Positions 14,723 through 23,829 of a DNA stretch of 43,596 nt are shown one piece after another (the first letter of the stretch is position 1; every line of letters begins with the position of its first letter). The DNA is taken from contig DHKA01000070.1 of NCBI GenBank assembly GCA_002404605.1, positions 1-43,596 on the forward strand, in the 5' to 3' direction. The position numbers and the translations under genes were made by a program. The notes under the pieces are model-generated. The model made no database searches, had not been told where the DNA came from, and saw only the letters and a list, made by a program, of their open reading frames with translations. The stretch is from Clostridiales bacterium UBA4706. Lineage in GTDB: Bacteria; Bacillota; Clostridia; Oscillospirales; Oscillospiraceae.

Positions 14723-16615
14723 ATGCTTGGTATTTTATGGTTTTTCCTGTGGCAGAGCGCAGGGATCGCCGTTTCTTTTTTTCTGTTTCCCGAAAAAAGG
14801 ATCACTGTCCGGCTCTGGCTCGGCAGCGTGATCGGAACGCTTCTCTCCATGTGGGTACCGATCCCGTTTGCGTTTTTCCGGGGCTTCGGCATTACGGCAC
14901 ACATCGCCGCGGCGGTTTTTGCCGTGGCGCTGCACGCGCTGTGGCTCGCACGGCGTGGAAAAGATGTCCACTGCTTGGAGGATGCCGCAATAGACCGTCC
15001 TCTCCCCTATCTGCTTATCCCCTTTATGGTGCTTGCAATCTATCTCGTCTGCTCACATACGCTGCAGAACGTGGACGGGGCGCTCTATACCGGGCAATGT
15101 ACCTACGGCGATATGGCGATGCATTTGAGCTTCATTACCTCCATCGCCGGGCAGCAGACATTCCCACCGGCGTATAATCTCCTCCCCGGAACGCCGGTGA
15201 GCTATCCGTTCCTTTGCGACAGCGTTTCCTCGAGCCTGTACCTTCTCGGAACGCCGCTTCGCTGGGCATATATGATCCCAATGTTCTTCGCCTTTGCGCA
15301 GGTGTTCTGCGGCGTGTGGTTTCTCAGCCGGGAGTTCTGCCGGAGAAAGTACGCGCCGGTGCTCGCTTTTCTTCTCTTCTTCCTCAACGGCGGACTCGGC
15401 ATGATCTATTTTCTCAACGGTGAGTATTCCCTCCACGATCTTTTCACCGCGTTTTACAAAACGCCTACGAATCTCACCGAAAAGGGCATGCGCTGGGTAA
15501 ACGTCATTGCGGATATGCTGCTGCCGCAGCGGGCGACGCTGTTCGGCTGGGCGGCGCTGTTTGCCGTTTTGTACCTGCTTTTCCGGGCGGTATTTCGCGG
15601 CGATACGCGGCTGTATCTCCCGGCGGGCATTCTCGGCGGGCTTCTCCCGATGGTCCATACGCATTCCTACTTTGCTCTCGGTTTGATGGCGGCGTGCTGG
15701 CTCCTGTATTCCGCCGTGCGCGACCATTTTTCCCGCGAGTGGTTCCTCCGCTGGCTCCGGTTTGGACTTCCGGCCGTGCTGCTGGCGCTGCCGCAGCTTA
15801 TACTCTGGACATTCCCGTCTGTTGGAGGAAACGAGCACTTTGTCCGCGTTGTAATCGACTGGGTGAACAACGGAAAGGAACCCTGGCTCTGGTTCTGGGT
15901 CAAAAATGTCGGACTTGTATTTGTCCTAACGCCGTTTGCGTTCTTTGCCGTTTCCAGAGAACAGCGCGTGGCATTCTCCGGCGCAGTGTTCATTTTTGTC
16001 CTCTGCGAGCTGCTCGTATTTCAACCGAACGAATACGATAACAACAAGCTGCTGTACGTTGCCTATGCGTTCGGATGCTTTGTGTGCGCCGACGCACTGG
16101 CCGGTTGGCTTGACCGGCTCCGCAGCAGCCCGGCAGCACAGGGCGTACTTCTTGCGCTTACGCTCTTTATCAGCTCCAACGCCGCCGTGTTTACCCTTGG
16201 GCGCGAGGTTGTCTCCGGTATCCCGAAATACGGCTATGAGCTTTTCTCCCGCGACGAGGTCGCCGCGGCGGAGTATATTATTGAGAACACCGAGCCGGAC
16301 GCTCTTTTCCTGACAAAGGATAATCACGACAACACCGTCGCAACGCTCACAGGGCGTAACATTGTTTGCGGCAGTGGCTCATACCTTTACTTCCACGGCC
16401 TAAATTACCAGGGACAGCAGCGTCTTGCTGAACAGATGCTCACAAACGCGGAGGTATTTGAAGCAAACCGCGAAAGCGAAGGACTGGATTATGTGTACAT
16501 CGGCTACCACGAACGCGCGCTCGCTGGCGTTATCACCGATTATTTGACGGAAAATTATCCCGCCGTGTTCACTGCTGGGGCGATCACGATCTACGCTCTT
16601 CACCCGGAGGGCTGA
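14723..16615 (+). CDS. large polytopic membrane protein, GT-C glycosyltransferase-like
   Basis: 630 residues with about a dozen hydrophobic segments and a soluble C-terminal domain (about 500-630). After the third or fourth span a loop contains QNVDGALYTGQC-YGDMAMHL; an acidic residue followed by His in this position is typical of GT-C enzymes. YPFLCD and a loop with HTHSYFA follow. I do not recognise a named family with certainty. Its place, divergent from the PMT operon and sharing its promoter region, suggests a role in the same surface glycosylation. Initiates at ATG 14723. Confidence 0.6.
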   Translation: MLGILWFFLWQSAGIAVSFFLFPEKRITVRLWLGSVIGTLLSMWVPIPFAFFRGFGITAHIAAAVFAVALHALWLARRGKDVHCLEDAAIDRPLPYLLIPFMVLAIYLVCSHTLQNVDGALYTGQCTYGDMAMHLSFITSIAGQQTFPPAYNLLPGTPVSYPFLCDSVSSSLYLLGTPLRWAYMIPMFFAFAQVFCGVWFLSREFCRRKYAPVLAFLLFFLNGGLGMIYFLNGEYSLHDLFTAFYKTPTNLTEKGMRWVNVIADMLLPQRATLFGWAALFAVLYLLFRAVFRGDTRLYLPAGILGGLLPMVHTHSYFALGLMAACWLLYSAVRDHFSREWFLRWLRFGLPAVLLALPQLILWTFPSVGGNEHFVRVVIDWVNNGKEPWLWFWVKNVGLVFVLTPFAFFAVSREQRVAFSGAVFIFVLCELLVFQPNEYDNNKLLYVAYAFGCFVCADALAGWLDRLRSSPAAQGVLLALTLFISSNAAVFTLGREVVSGIPKYGYELFSRDEVAAAEYIIENTEPDALFLTKDNHDNTVATLTGRNIVCGSGSYLYFHGLNYQGQQRLAEQMLTNAEVFEANRESEGLDYVYIGYHERALAGVITDYLTENYPAVFTAGAITIYALHPEG

Positions 16616-16662
16616 AAGGTCGTCCGGCAACAAGGTATTTCATCTCAATTTTTGCATATACG

Positions 16663-16696
16663 AAAACCGCCCGCGGTGCATGCCACGGGCGGTTTG
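16663..16696. terminator. terminator between convergent membrane-protein and trx genes
   Basis: 10-bp stem AAACCGCCCG / CGGGCGGTTT (16664-16673 with 16686-16695), 12-nt loop. On the minus strand it reads into TTTTCG, ending the trx-rbr transcript; on the plus strand into TTTGACG. Confidence 0.75.
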
Positions 16697-16703
16697 ACGT
16701 ATT

Positions 16704-17012
16704 TCAGAGGACAAAGCTCTCCAACTGTGCCTTCGGCGCGAAGCCGACGGACGTTTTAATGGCTTCGCCGTTCTTGAAGAGAATGAGCGTCGGGATGCTT
16801 GATACGCCGAAGCGCATGGCGAGGTCCATTTCCTCGTCCACGTTGACTTTGCCGACTTTCACCTCGTCATGCTCGTCCGCGAACTCGTGCAGCACCGGCG
16901 CGAGCATTTTGCAGGGGCCGCACCAGCTTGCCCAGAAGTCCACGAGGACGGGCTTATCCGCACGAAGCACTTCTTCCTCAAAATTGGCTTTCGTAATGGT
17001 AATTTCCGACAT
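16704..17012 (-). CDS. trxA: thioredoxin
   Basis: A 102-residue cytosolic thiol-disulfide oxidoreductase with the active site WCGPC (residues 30-34), the preceding DFWASW, and the conserved cis-Pro in SIPTLILF. Size and motifs are those of classic TrxA. An AAAGGA site precedes the ATG. It lies 26 nt downstream of rubrerythrin, so the two likely form an oxidative-stress operon. Confidence 0.96.
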   Translation of the reverse strand: MSEITITKANFEEEVLRADKPVLVDFWASWCGPCKMLAPVLHEFADEHDEVKVGKVNVDEEMDLAMRFGVSSIPTLILFKNGEAIKTSVGFAPKAQLESFVL

Positions 17013-17038
17013 GATAAAATGATCCTTTCGATGGAGTA

Positions 17039-17584
17039 TTAATAGTTTTCGGTATGGATCTCAAAATAGCTCTGCGGATGGGCACACGTCGGGCAGATCT
17101 CCGGTGCGCTCGTGCCAATGACAATATGCCCGCAGTTGCGGCATTCCCAGACCTTGACCTCGCTCTTGGCAAACACCTCGGCAGTCTCCACATTGTGCAG
17201 CAGTGCGCGGTAGCGCTCTTCGTGATGTTTTTCGATCGCGCCTACAAGACGGAACTTCTGCGCAAGCTCGTGGAAGCCCTCTTCCTCGGCGGTCTTGGCA
17301 AAGCCCTCGTACATATCCGTCCACTCGTAGTTTTCGCCCTCGGCGGCGTTCAGCAGATTCTCCGCCGTATCGCCAATACCGTTGAGCTCCTTGAACCAGA
17401 GCTTTGCATGCTCCTTCTCGTTATCCGCGGTTTTCAGGAAGAGTGCGGCGATCTGCTCATAGCCTTCCTTCTTCGCTTTACTCGCAAAGAACGTATACTT
17501 GTTGCGCGCTTCCGATTCCCCGGAGAACGCGGCGCGAAGGTTCTGCTCGGTTTTTGTCCCGGAATACTTGTTCTTTTCCGACAT
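17039..17584 (-). CDS. rbr: rubrerythrin
   Basis: 181 residues. An N-terminal ferritin-like four-helix domain with iron-ligand Glu/His motifs (SGESEARNKY; ADNEKEHA; IEKHHEERY) is followed by a C-terminal rubredoxin-like domain with two CxxC pairs (CRNC and CPTC). In anaerobes it reduces hydrogen peroxide. The ATG at 17584 is chosen because AAAGGAG lies 9 nt before it; an upstream in-frame ATG (17644) lies within the preceding inverted repeat. Thioredoxin follows in the same direction. Confidence 0.95.
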   Translation of the reverse strand: MSEKNKYSGTKTEQNLRAAFSGESEARNKYTFFASKAKKEGYEQIAALFLKTADNEKEHAKLWFKELNGIGDTAENLLNAAEGENYEWTDMYEGFAKTAEEEGFHELAQKFRLVGAIEKHHEERYRALLHNVETAEVFAKSEVKVWECRNCGHIVIGTSAPEICPTCAHPQSYFEIHTENY

Positions 17585-17639
17585 TTTTTTCGACTCCTTT
17601 ACAAAGTGTATTTCTCGTTTCTTAGTATGCCCAGATATG

Positions 17640-17679
17640 GCCAAAGAACCGTCGAGAGGCAGTTCTTTGGCTGATTTTT
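17640..17679. terminator. hairpin between psuG and rbr, T-run on the plus strand
   Basis: Perfect 10-bp stem GCCAAAGAAC / GTTCTTTGGC (17640-17649 with 17662-17671). The run of T (TGATTTTTTATT, to 17679) lies on the plus strand, so as an intrinsic terminator it points against the flanking minus-strand genes. It may still act as a weak end for psuG or block antisense transcription. Confidence 0.5.
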
Positions 17680-18611
17680 TATTCCGCTTTCTTCAGCTCG
17701 CAGAGCGCCGCGGCAATGCGCGTAGCGCAGCGCGCGTTATTCAGCGCAAGCTGCACGTTCGTTTCAAAGCTCTCGCCGCCGGTGAGCTCCTTGACCTTAG
17801 CAAGCAGGAACGGCGTAATGTTCTTTCCGTGGACATTCGCCTCGTCCGCCGCCTGCAGAGCCACGTTGATGATGCGCTCCATATACTCATGGTCGAGCGC
17901 ATACTCCTCCGGCACGGGGTTGCCGACGAGAATGCCGCCGCTGAACCCGATGCCGCGCTGGGCATGGATAATCAAGGCGATTTCCGCTTCGCTCTGTGCC
18001 GCGTAATCCACACCGAAACCGCTCTTGCGGCAGAAGAACGCCGGGAAATCGGCGGTCTGGTTGCCGATGACGGGAACGCCCATCGTCTCAAGATACTCGA
18101 GCGTGCGTCCGATGTCAAGGATCTGCTTGGCACCGGCGCAGACGACCGTGACGGGCGTGTGCGCAAGCTCCTGCAGGTCGGCAGAGATATCCATGGAGTC
18201 CTGACCGCCGCGGTGGACGCCGCCGATGCCGCCTGTAGCGAACACGGGAATGCCGGCCATAGCCGCAATGATCATCGTAGAGGCGACGGTCGTCGCACCG
18301 GTGCGGCCGAGAGCAACATACACTGCCACGTCGCGGCGGCTGACCTTGCCAATGTTCTCGGCACGGCACATGATCTCCAGTTCCTCCGCCGTGAGACCGA
18401 CCTTCAGGCGTCCCTTGACGATCGCGCAGGTCGCCGGAACGCCGCCGAGAGAGCGGATGACTTCCTCCACGCGGTGCGCAAAGTCCAGATTTTCCGGATA
18501 CGGCATGCCGTGGCTGAGGATCGTGCTCTCCAGCGCGACGACGGGCTTATTCTCGTTCAGCGCCTGCTTGATCTCGGGCAGAACGTCCAGATACTTTTCA
18601 AAGCTGTTCAT
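17679..18611 (-). CDS. psuG: pseudouridine-5'-phosphate glycosidase
   Basis: 310 residues matching PsuG along its whole length: VALESTILSHGMPYP near the N-terminus, ATCAIV-G, the RRD segment, TGATTVASTM, ATGGIGGVHRG, and the Schiff-base-type lysine in CAGAKQILDIGRTLE. It reversibly cleaves pseudouridine 5'-phosphate to uracil and ribose 5-phosphate. Its ATG overlaps the psuK stop by 4 nt. It is the last gene of the minus-strand run that includes recN and tyrS. Confidence 0.95.
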   Translation of the reverse strand: MNSFEKYLDVLPEIKQALNENKPVVALESTILSHGMPYPENLDFAHRVEEVIRSLGGVPATCAIVKGRLKVGLTAEELEIMCRAENIGKVSRRDVAVYVALGRTGATTVASTMIIAAMAGIPVFATGGIGGVHRGGQDSMDISADLQELAHTPVTVVCAGAKQILDIGRTLEYLETMGVPVIGNQTADFPAFFCRKSGFGVDYAAQSEAEIALIIHAQRGIGFSGGILVGNPVPEEYALDHEYMERIINVALQAADEANVHGKNITPFLLAKVKELTGGESFETNVQLALNNARCATRIAAALCELKKAE

Positions 18612-19549
18612 AATTCATTTTCCTCCAGAATTTTATTGACGAGCTCCGCGCTCATTCCCGGACTGACGGTACCGGCGCTGGTAACGGCAATGATCCCCGC
18701 CGCCAGAGCCCAGCGCGCCGCCCGTTCGGGGGTGAAGCGGTGCAGATAAGCATATAAAAGTCCGGCCATAAAGGCGTCTCCCGCGCCGGTGGCATCCACC
18801 ATCTGGTCGACGGGACGGAGCGCGGCGTAGAATTTTGCGCCGCTGCGGTCGGCCCAGTAGCAGCCGCGCTGCCCCATGCTGACAACAACGCAGTGCGTGC
18901 CGCGCTCCAGAAGCAGATCCGCAGCACGCTCCATATCGGCGTCGTCCGTGATCTCACAGCCGGTCATTGCCGCAAGCTCGAGTACGTTGGGCTTGAGACA
19001 GTAGAGCTTCCCGGCAAACGGAGCGAGCCGTCGGGCGTACGTTGTGGAGACCGGATCGGAAAAAACCGGTACACCAGAAAGGGCGTCGGAGGTGATCCAT
19101 TCGAGCGCCTCCGGCGTCAGACAGGGATCGCAGACAATCGCATCTGCTTTCCGCAGCACGTCCTTTTGTCCTTCCAGCCAGTCGGGGGTGATATGTTCCA
19201 GAATGCGCATATCGGACATGCCGATGAACATGTCCCCTTCTGGGTCGATGAGCGCCATATAGCTTGAGCTACCGCAGTCTAGGCAGCGGAGCATATGCGA
19301 CATATCCATCCCGACGGCCTCGCCGGAGGCAAGGATCTCCCGGCCGTAAAGGTCGTTGCCGACGGCGGAGAACAGGGTGGTTTTCTCCCCCATGCGGGAG
19401 AGATTTTCCAGAATATTCCGTGTGACGCCGCCGGGCGACGTGTGGAGAAAGCCGGGATTTGAATCGCGCAGAATGAGCGCGGCGCGGCTGCGCCCATGCA
19501 GATCCATGTTGGCCGCGCCAATGCCCGCGGTAAAACGTTTTTCGGTCAT
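18608..19549 (-). CDS. psuK: PfkB-family sugar kinase, probable pseudouridine kinase
   Basis: 313-residue ribokinase-fold kinase. PfkB signature 1 lies around GGVTRNILENLSRMG and signature 2 is DATGAGDAFMAG, whose Asp is the catalytic base. The psuK assignment rests on the overlapping psuG downstream; PfkB enzymes cannot be assigned a substrate from motifs alone. Its ATG overlaps the tyrS stop (TAATG), so translation is probably coupled to tyrS. Confidence 0.85.
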   Translation of the reverse strand: MTEKRFTAGIGAANMDLHGRSRAALILRDSNPGFLHTSPGGVTRNILENLSRMGEKTTLFSAVGNDLYGREILASGEAVGMDMSHMLRCLDCGSSSYMALIDPEGDMFIGMSDMRILEHITPDWLEGQKDVLRKADAIVCDPCLTPEALEWITSDALSGVPVFSDPVSTTYARRLAPFAGKLYCLKPNVLELAAMTGCEITDDADMERAADLLLERGTHCVVVSMGQRGCYWADRSGAKFYAALRPVDQMVDATGAGDAFMAGLLYAYLHRFTPERAARWALAAGIIAVTSAGTVSPGMSAELVNKILEENEL

Positions 19550-20769
19550 TATTTCAAAACTACGCGCTTGAAGCTCTTTTTGCCGCGGCGCAGGACAACT
19601 CCCTTGCGAAGTTCCTCGGTATCAAACGACTTGGCAATATCGGTGACCTTCTCTTCCCCGCACAGAACACCGCCCTGCTGGATGTTGCGCCGCGCGTCGC
19701 TGCGGGACGCACACAGGCCGCTCAACACGAGAAGGCTCATAATATCAGCTTTTCCGTCAACGAGGTCACTCTCGGAAATGACGGACTCCGGCACGTGCTC
19801 CGTGCTGCCGCCGCCGAAAATGGCTCTCGCCTTCTCCTGCGCGGCGCCGGCCTCGTCCTCGCCGTGGACCATTTTGGTGAGCTCGTAGGCCAGGATCTCT
19901 TTGGCGGTGTTGAGCTGCGCGTCCTTCCAGGTCGCCATTTCGTCGATCTGCTCGAGCGGCAGGAACGTGAGCATGCGGATGCACTTCATAACGTCCGCAT
20001 CATCCACGTTACGCCAGTACTGATAGAAATCAAACGGAGACGTCTTGTTCGCGTCGAGCCAGACGGCGTTACCCGCCGTTTTGCCCATCTTCTTGCCCTG
20101 CGAGTCGGTCAAGAGTGTGATAGTCATGGCGTAGGCATCCTTGCCGAGCTTCTTGCGAATGAGCTCCGTGCCGCCGAGCATATTGCTCCACTGGTCATCG
20201 CCGCCGAACTGCATGTTGCAGCCGTATTCCTTGAAGAGATGATAGAAGTCATAGCTCTGCATGATCATATAGTTGAACTCAAAGAAGCTCAAGCCCTTTT
20301 CCATGCGCTGCTTGTAGCATTCGGCGCGGAGCATGTTGTTCACGCTGAAGCATGTACCGACCTCGCGCAGAAGCTCAATGTAATTGAGATCAAGCAGCCA
20401 GTCGGCGTTGTTGACCATGATGGCCTTATCCTCACCGAATTCGATGAAGCGTTCCATCTGGCGGCGGAAGCACTCGGCGTTGTGGTCGATGTCCGCCTTG
20501 GTGAGCATCTTACGCATATCGGTGCGCCCCGAGGGATCGCCGATCATCGTGGTACCCCCGCCGATGAGCGCGACAGGCTGGTTGCCCGCCATCTGCAGAC
20601 GCTTCATAAGCGTGAGCGCCATGAAGTGCCCGGCCGTCAAGCTGTCCGCCGTGCAGTCAAAGCCGATATAAAAGCGAGCCTTTCCGTTGTTAATCAGATC
20701 GTGGATCTCCTGTTCATCGGTGACCTGCGCGATCAGACCGCGCCGGACAAGCTCTTCGTAAATCTGCAT
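19549..20769 (-). CDS. tyrS: tyrosyl-tRNA synthetase
   Basis: Class I aminoacyl-tRNA synthetase, 406 aa. The HIGH-like block is GFDCTADSLTAGHFMAL, the KMSKS-like block KKMGKT, and the tyrosine-binding YMIMQSYDF and QFGGDDQW motifs are present; the C-terminus has an S4 RNA-binding domain. The ATG at 20769 follows AAAGGAGA with 7-nt spacing and is preferred to the TTG at 20772. Only 48 nt separate it from recN, too short for the T-box leader usual before Firmicute tyrS, so it is probably expressed by readthrough from recN. Confidence 0.97.
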   Translation of the reverse strand: MQIYEELVRRGLIAQVTDEQEIHDLINNGKARFYIGFDCTADSLTAGHFMALTLMKRLQMAGNQPVALIGGGTTMIGDPSGRTDMRKMLTKADIDHNAECFRRQMERFIEFGEDKAIMVNNADWLLDLNYIELLREVGTCFSVNNMLRAECYKQRMEKGLSFFEFNYMIMQSYDFYHLFKEYGCNMQFGGDDQWSNMLGGTELIRKKLGKDAYAMTITLLTDSQGKKMGKTAGNAVWLDANKTSPFDFYQYWRNVDDADVMKCIRMLTFLPLEQIDEMATWKDAQLNTAKEILAYELTKMVHGEDEAGAAQEKARAIFGGGSTEHVPESVISESDLVDGKADIMSLLVLSGLCASRSDARRNIQQGGVLCGEEKVTDIAKSFDTEELRKGVVLRRGKKSFKRVVLK

Positions 20770-20817
20770 CAATCTGTCTCCTTTTTATTCTTTTTCCGCG
20801 CAATACGGATAAATACC

Positions 20818-22503
20818 TTATGACAGGGACGCGCGGAACCGCTCATCCCGTGCGAGAAGCTCCTCAGCCCCCGCAAGCTGCGTATCGGTGATAACGTCGC
20901 CGCCGCTAAGGCGCGCCAGTTCGTACCGGCGTCCCTCGCGGTTGAGAAGGCGGATGCTCGTATAGGTGCGCCCGCCGTGCTCGGATTTCTCCACCAGATA
21001 CTGCTGCTGCGCCATTGCCGCGATCTGCGGAAGATGGGTCACACAGAGGACCTGTTTTGTCCTGCCGAGGGCGGCGAGCTTTTCCGCCACCCGCTGCGCC
21101 GCAACGCCGGATACGCCGGTATCGATCTCGTCAAAGATCAGCGCTTCCACGCCGTCCTTTTCGGCAAAGACGTTTTTGAGCGCCAGCATGATGCGCGAAA
21201 GCTCGCCGCCGGAGGCGATGCGGCTGATCGGTCCGAGCCCTTCACCGGCGTTTGCCGACATAACAAAACTCACCTCATCGGCGCCGGAGGCGGACAGGGC
21301 GCTTTTCCCCTCGCGGGAGAGGAGCCGGACTTTAAAGCGGACCGACGGCATACTGAGATCACGGAGCTCACCGACGACGCGCTCCTCCAGCCGCTTTGCA
21401 GCAGCTTTTCGTATATCGGTGAGCGTGCGAGCCTTCTTTTCAGCGAGAGCGTATGCCTTCGCCGTTTCCTTTTCGAGCTGTTGGAGCCGGTCGCCGGCAT
21501 ACTCCAGTTCGTCAAGGCGGCGCTCGGAATCCGCAAGAAGTGCGGCAAGCCCTTCCTCATCCGTTGCGTACTTCTTTTCCAGACGGCGCAACTGAGAAAG
21601 ACGTTCCTCCAGACGGTCATATTCCTCCGGAGAGAAATCCAGAAGCTGCTGCTTTTCGCGCAGACGCTCGGAGGCGTCCTCCAGCGCAAGGCGAGCGCCA
21701 CGGATGATCTCTTCCGTTTCGGAGAGATCCGGACTCCACGCGCTTGCGCGGGAGACATTATACTCCGCATCGCCGCACTGTGCAACAGCGCTGCCGTCGG
21801 AATCGTAGAGCGCGGCAAGGGCGGAGGATATGTGCTCCGTCAGCTTTTCGCTGTTGCGAAGGAGATCCCGGCGCTCCGTGAGTTCGGTCTCCTCGCCGGG
21901 ACGGATCTCCGCCTTGGAAAGCTCGGCGATCCGATAGCGCAGGCTTTCTTCCAGACGCTGCTTTTCCACTTCGTCCATGGAGAGACGTTCGGTCTCGCGG
22001 ACAAGGGCGCGGTAGGCATCGTACGCCTCGCGGTACGCCGAGAGAGCCTCACCGCACTCGCCAAAGGCATCCAGATAGTCCAAATGCCGCCGCTCGTCGA
22101 GAAGCTGACGGCCGTCGTTCTGCCCATGGATATCCAGCAGAAGCGCTCCCAGCTCGCGCAGCTGCGACGCAGTGACCGGCACGCCGTTCACGCGGCCGGT
22201 GCTCTTGCCGTCCGTCGAAATGCGGCGCTGCAGTATGACCTCACCGTCATCCGCGTCGATCTCGTTATCGGCGCACCAGCGTTCCGCCTGCGCCGATGCA
22301 AAGGCTGCCGTGACGGAAGCACGCTCCGCGCCGGAGCGAACAAGCTCACGGCTGACGCGGTTGCCGAGTACAGCGTTGAGCGAGTCGATGATGATCGATT
22401 TGCCCGCGCCCGTTTCGCCGGTCAATACGCTCAGCCCGGCAGAGAATTCCACATCCGCGCATTCAATGACGGCGATATTTTCAATGTGGAGTGTTTTGAG
22501 CAT
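20818..22503 (-). CDS. recN: DNA repair protein RecN
   Basis: 561-residue SMC-like ATPase acting at double-strand breaks. Walker A GETGAGKS near residue 30, a long central coiled coil (Leu/Glu/Arg-rich, about 150-350), the ABC signature SGGELSRIMLA and Walker B ALIFDEIDTGVSG are in order. Its ATG overlaps the argR stop (TAATG), the usual argR-recN coupling of Firmicutes. Confidence 0.97.
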   Translation of the reverse strand: MLKTLHIENIAVIECADVEFSAGLSVLTGETGAGKSIIIDSLNAVLGNRVSRELVRSGAERASVTAAFASAQAERWCADNEIDADDGEVILQRRISTDGKSTGRVNGVPVTASQLRELGALLLDIHGQNDGRQLLDERRHLDYLDAFGECGEALSAYREAYDAYRALVRETERLSMDEVEKQRLEESLRYRIAELSKAEIRPGEETELTERRDLLRNSEKLTEHISSALAALYDSDGSAVAQCGDAEYNVSRASAWSPDLSETEEIIRGARLALEDASERLREKQQLLDFSPEEYDRLEERLSQLRRLEKKYATDEEGLAALLADSERRLDELEYAGDRLQQLEKETAKAYALAEKKARTLTDIRKAAAKRLEERVVGELRDLSMPSVRFKVRLLSREGKSALSASGADEVSFVMSANAGEGLGPISRIASGGELSRIMLALKNVFAEKDGVEALIFDEIDTGVSGVAAQRVAEKLAALGRTKQVLCVTHLPQIAAMAQQQYLVEKSEHGGRTYTSIRLLNREGRRYELARLSGGDVITDTQLAGAEELLARDERFRASLS

Positions 22504-22952
22504 TACAGCATAGCCTCAATTTCCCGGCAGAAATCCAGCGCCGTCTGTACATCTCGCATGGCGAGAAACGCGGTGTCGTCTCCCGCAAGCGTTCCGACAA
22601 GATTGGGAACATCCAGATTGTCGAGCATGGACGCCGCAGCGTTGGCAAGACCGGGCAGTGTGTGGATTACAACGATGTTCTGCGCCGTATCAAAGCTCAC
22701 GACACATTCGCGGAAAATCTTGCGCAGCCGGTCGAGCTGGTCGCCGGAATCCTCCCGCGCAGGGACGGTATAGCGGTAGCCGCCGTCCGGAGAAAGCTCT
22801 TTTACCAGACGAAGCTCGCGGATATCGCGCGAGAGCGTCGCCTGTGTGCTTTTCACGCCGCGCTTGCGCAGCGCTTCGATCAACTGGTTCTGGGTCTCAA
22901 TGTTCTGCTCCTGAATCAACGCAAGGATCTCTTCCTGTCGCTTTGATTTCAC
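22503..22952 (-). CDS. argR: arginine repressor ArgR/AhrC
   Basis: 149 residues. N-terminal winged helix-turn-helix with TQATLSRDIREL, C-terminal hexamerisation and arginine-binding domain with GTLAGDDTAF. It controls arginine metabolism genes with arginine as corepressor; in Firmicutes it is placed directly before recN, as here. The ATG is 16 nt downstream of the nadK stop. Confidence 0.97.
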   Translation of the reverse strand: MKSKRQEEILALIQEQNIETQNQLIEALRKRGVKSTQATLSRDIRELRLVKELSPDGGYRYTVPAREDSGDQLDRLRKIFRECVVSFDTAQNIVVIHTLPGLANAAASMLDNLDVPNLVGTLAGDDTAFLAMRDVQTALDFCREIEAML

Positions 22953-22968
22953 GGGGCGTTCACCTCTT

Positions 22969-23829
22969 TCATTTATCGACTAATTTTTCAAACACAATGT
23001 CAAAGAAGCTGCGGTCTTTAACGCGCGCCATAAGAAGCGTTTTATCGGAGCGCGCCACGACGAGCTCGTCCCCGTCAAGGAACGGGACGGCCACGCCATC
23101 CACGGAGAGAAAGACCTCCTTGTCTCCCTGCTCCACGGTGCGTATGAATACTTCGCGGTCCGCCTTCAGTACATACGAGCGCGCCGCAAGGCGGAAAGTG
23201 CAGATCGGAGTGAGAATGATGCAGTCGGCACACGGCTCGACGATCGGCCCGCCCGCTGCCATGGAGTAGGCCGTGGAGCCGGTCGGCGTAGAGGCGATCA
23301 TTCCGTCGCCGGAAAACGCCGTGATCTCTCGCCCGTCGCTGAACGCTTCAAGTTTCACAACGCTCACCGAGGCGCGGACGACCGCTTCGTTGAGAGCGCT
23401 TCCCTCGTAGACCAGTTTGCCCTTTCGGAAGAGCTTGAGATCGAGCATCATGCGCGTCTGCACGGAGTAATGTCCGTCGGCAACCTCCAGTATGCAGTCT
23501 ATATCAGTCTGCTCCAATTCGGCGAGAAAGCCCTTGTTTCCGAGATTCACGCCGAGGATCGGGACACCAGAGCCGGCAAGATACCGGGAAAGCTGCAAAA
23601 TCGTGCCGTCGCCGCCGAGGGATACGACAAGCCGCGCGCCGGGCAGCGCCATGGGAAGCGTAACAGTCGGAACATCGGGCGACCAGGTACTTTCCAGCCC
23701 ATCGCTGAGAAACGGTGCGATGCAGACCTCATGCCCGTGCTCGCGCAGCGCTTCGGCGAGCGCAAGTGTGAACTCCAGACCGTGATCGCGGTGCGCGTTC
23801 GGGCAGAGAAGAATGTATCCGTCTTTCAT
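22969..23829 (-). CDS. nadK: NAD kinase
   Basis: 286 residues; ATP-dependent phosphorylation of NAD to NADP. Diagnostic GGDGTILQ, the following GVNLGNKGFLAE (usually GVNLGRLGFL), NEAVV and PTGSTAYS--AGGPIV are present. It overlaps tlyA by 4 nt (ATGA). Confidence 0.96.
   Translation of the reverse strand: MKDGYILLCPNAHRDHGLEFTLALAEALREHGHEVCIAPFLSDGLESTWSPDVPTVTLPMALPGARLVVSLGGDGTILQLSRYLAGSGVPILGVNLGNKGFLAELEQTDIDCILEVADGHYSVQTRMMLDLKLFRKGKLVYEGSALNEAVVRASVSVVKLEAFSDGREITAFSGDGMIASTPTGSTAYSMAAGGPIVEPCADCIILTPICTFRLAARSYVLKADREVFIRTVEQGDKEVFLSVDGVAVPFLDGDELVVARSDKTLLMARVKDRSFFDIVFEKLVDK

Noticed and set aside
20770..20817. T-box leader before tyrS
   Set aside because: Only 48 nt lie between recN and tyrS, with no specifier loop or T-box sequence; too short.
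20977..22773. 598-codon plus-strand frame antisense to recN and argR
   Set aside because: Shadow of recN; no motif, no ribosome-binding site, and it crosses the argR-recN boundary.
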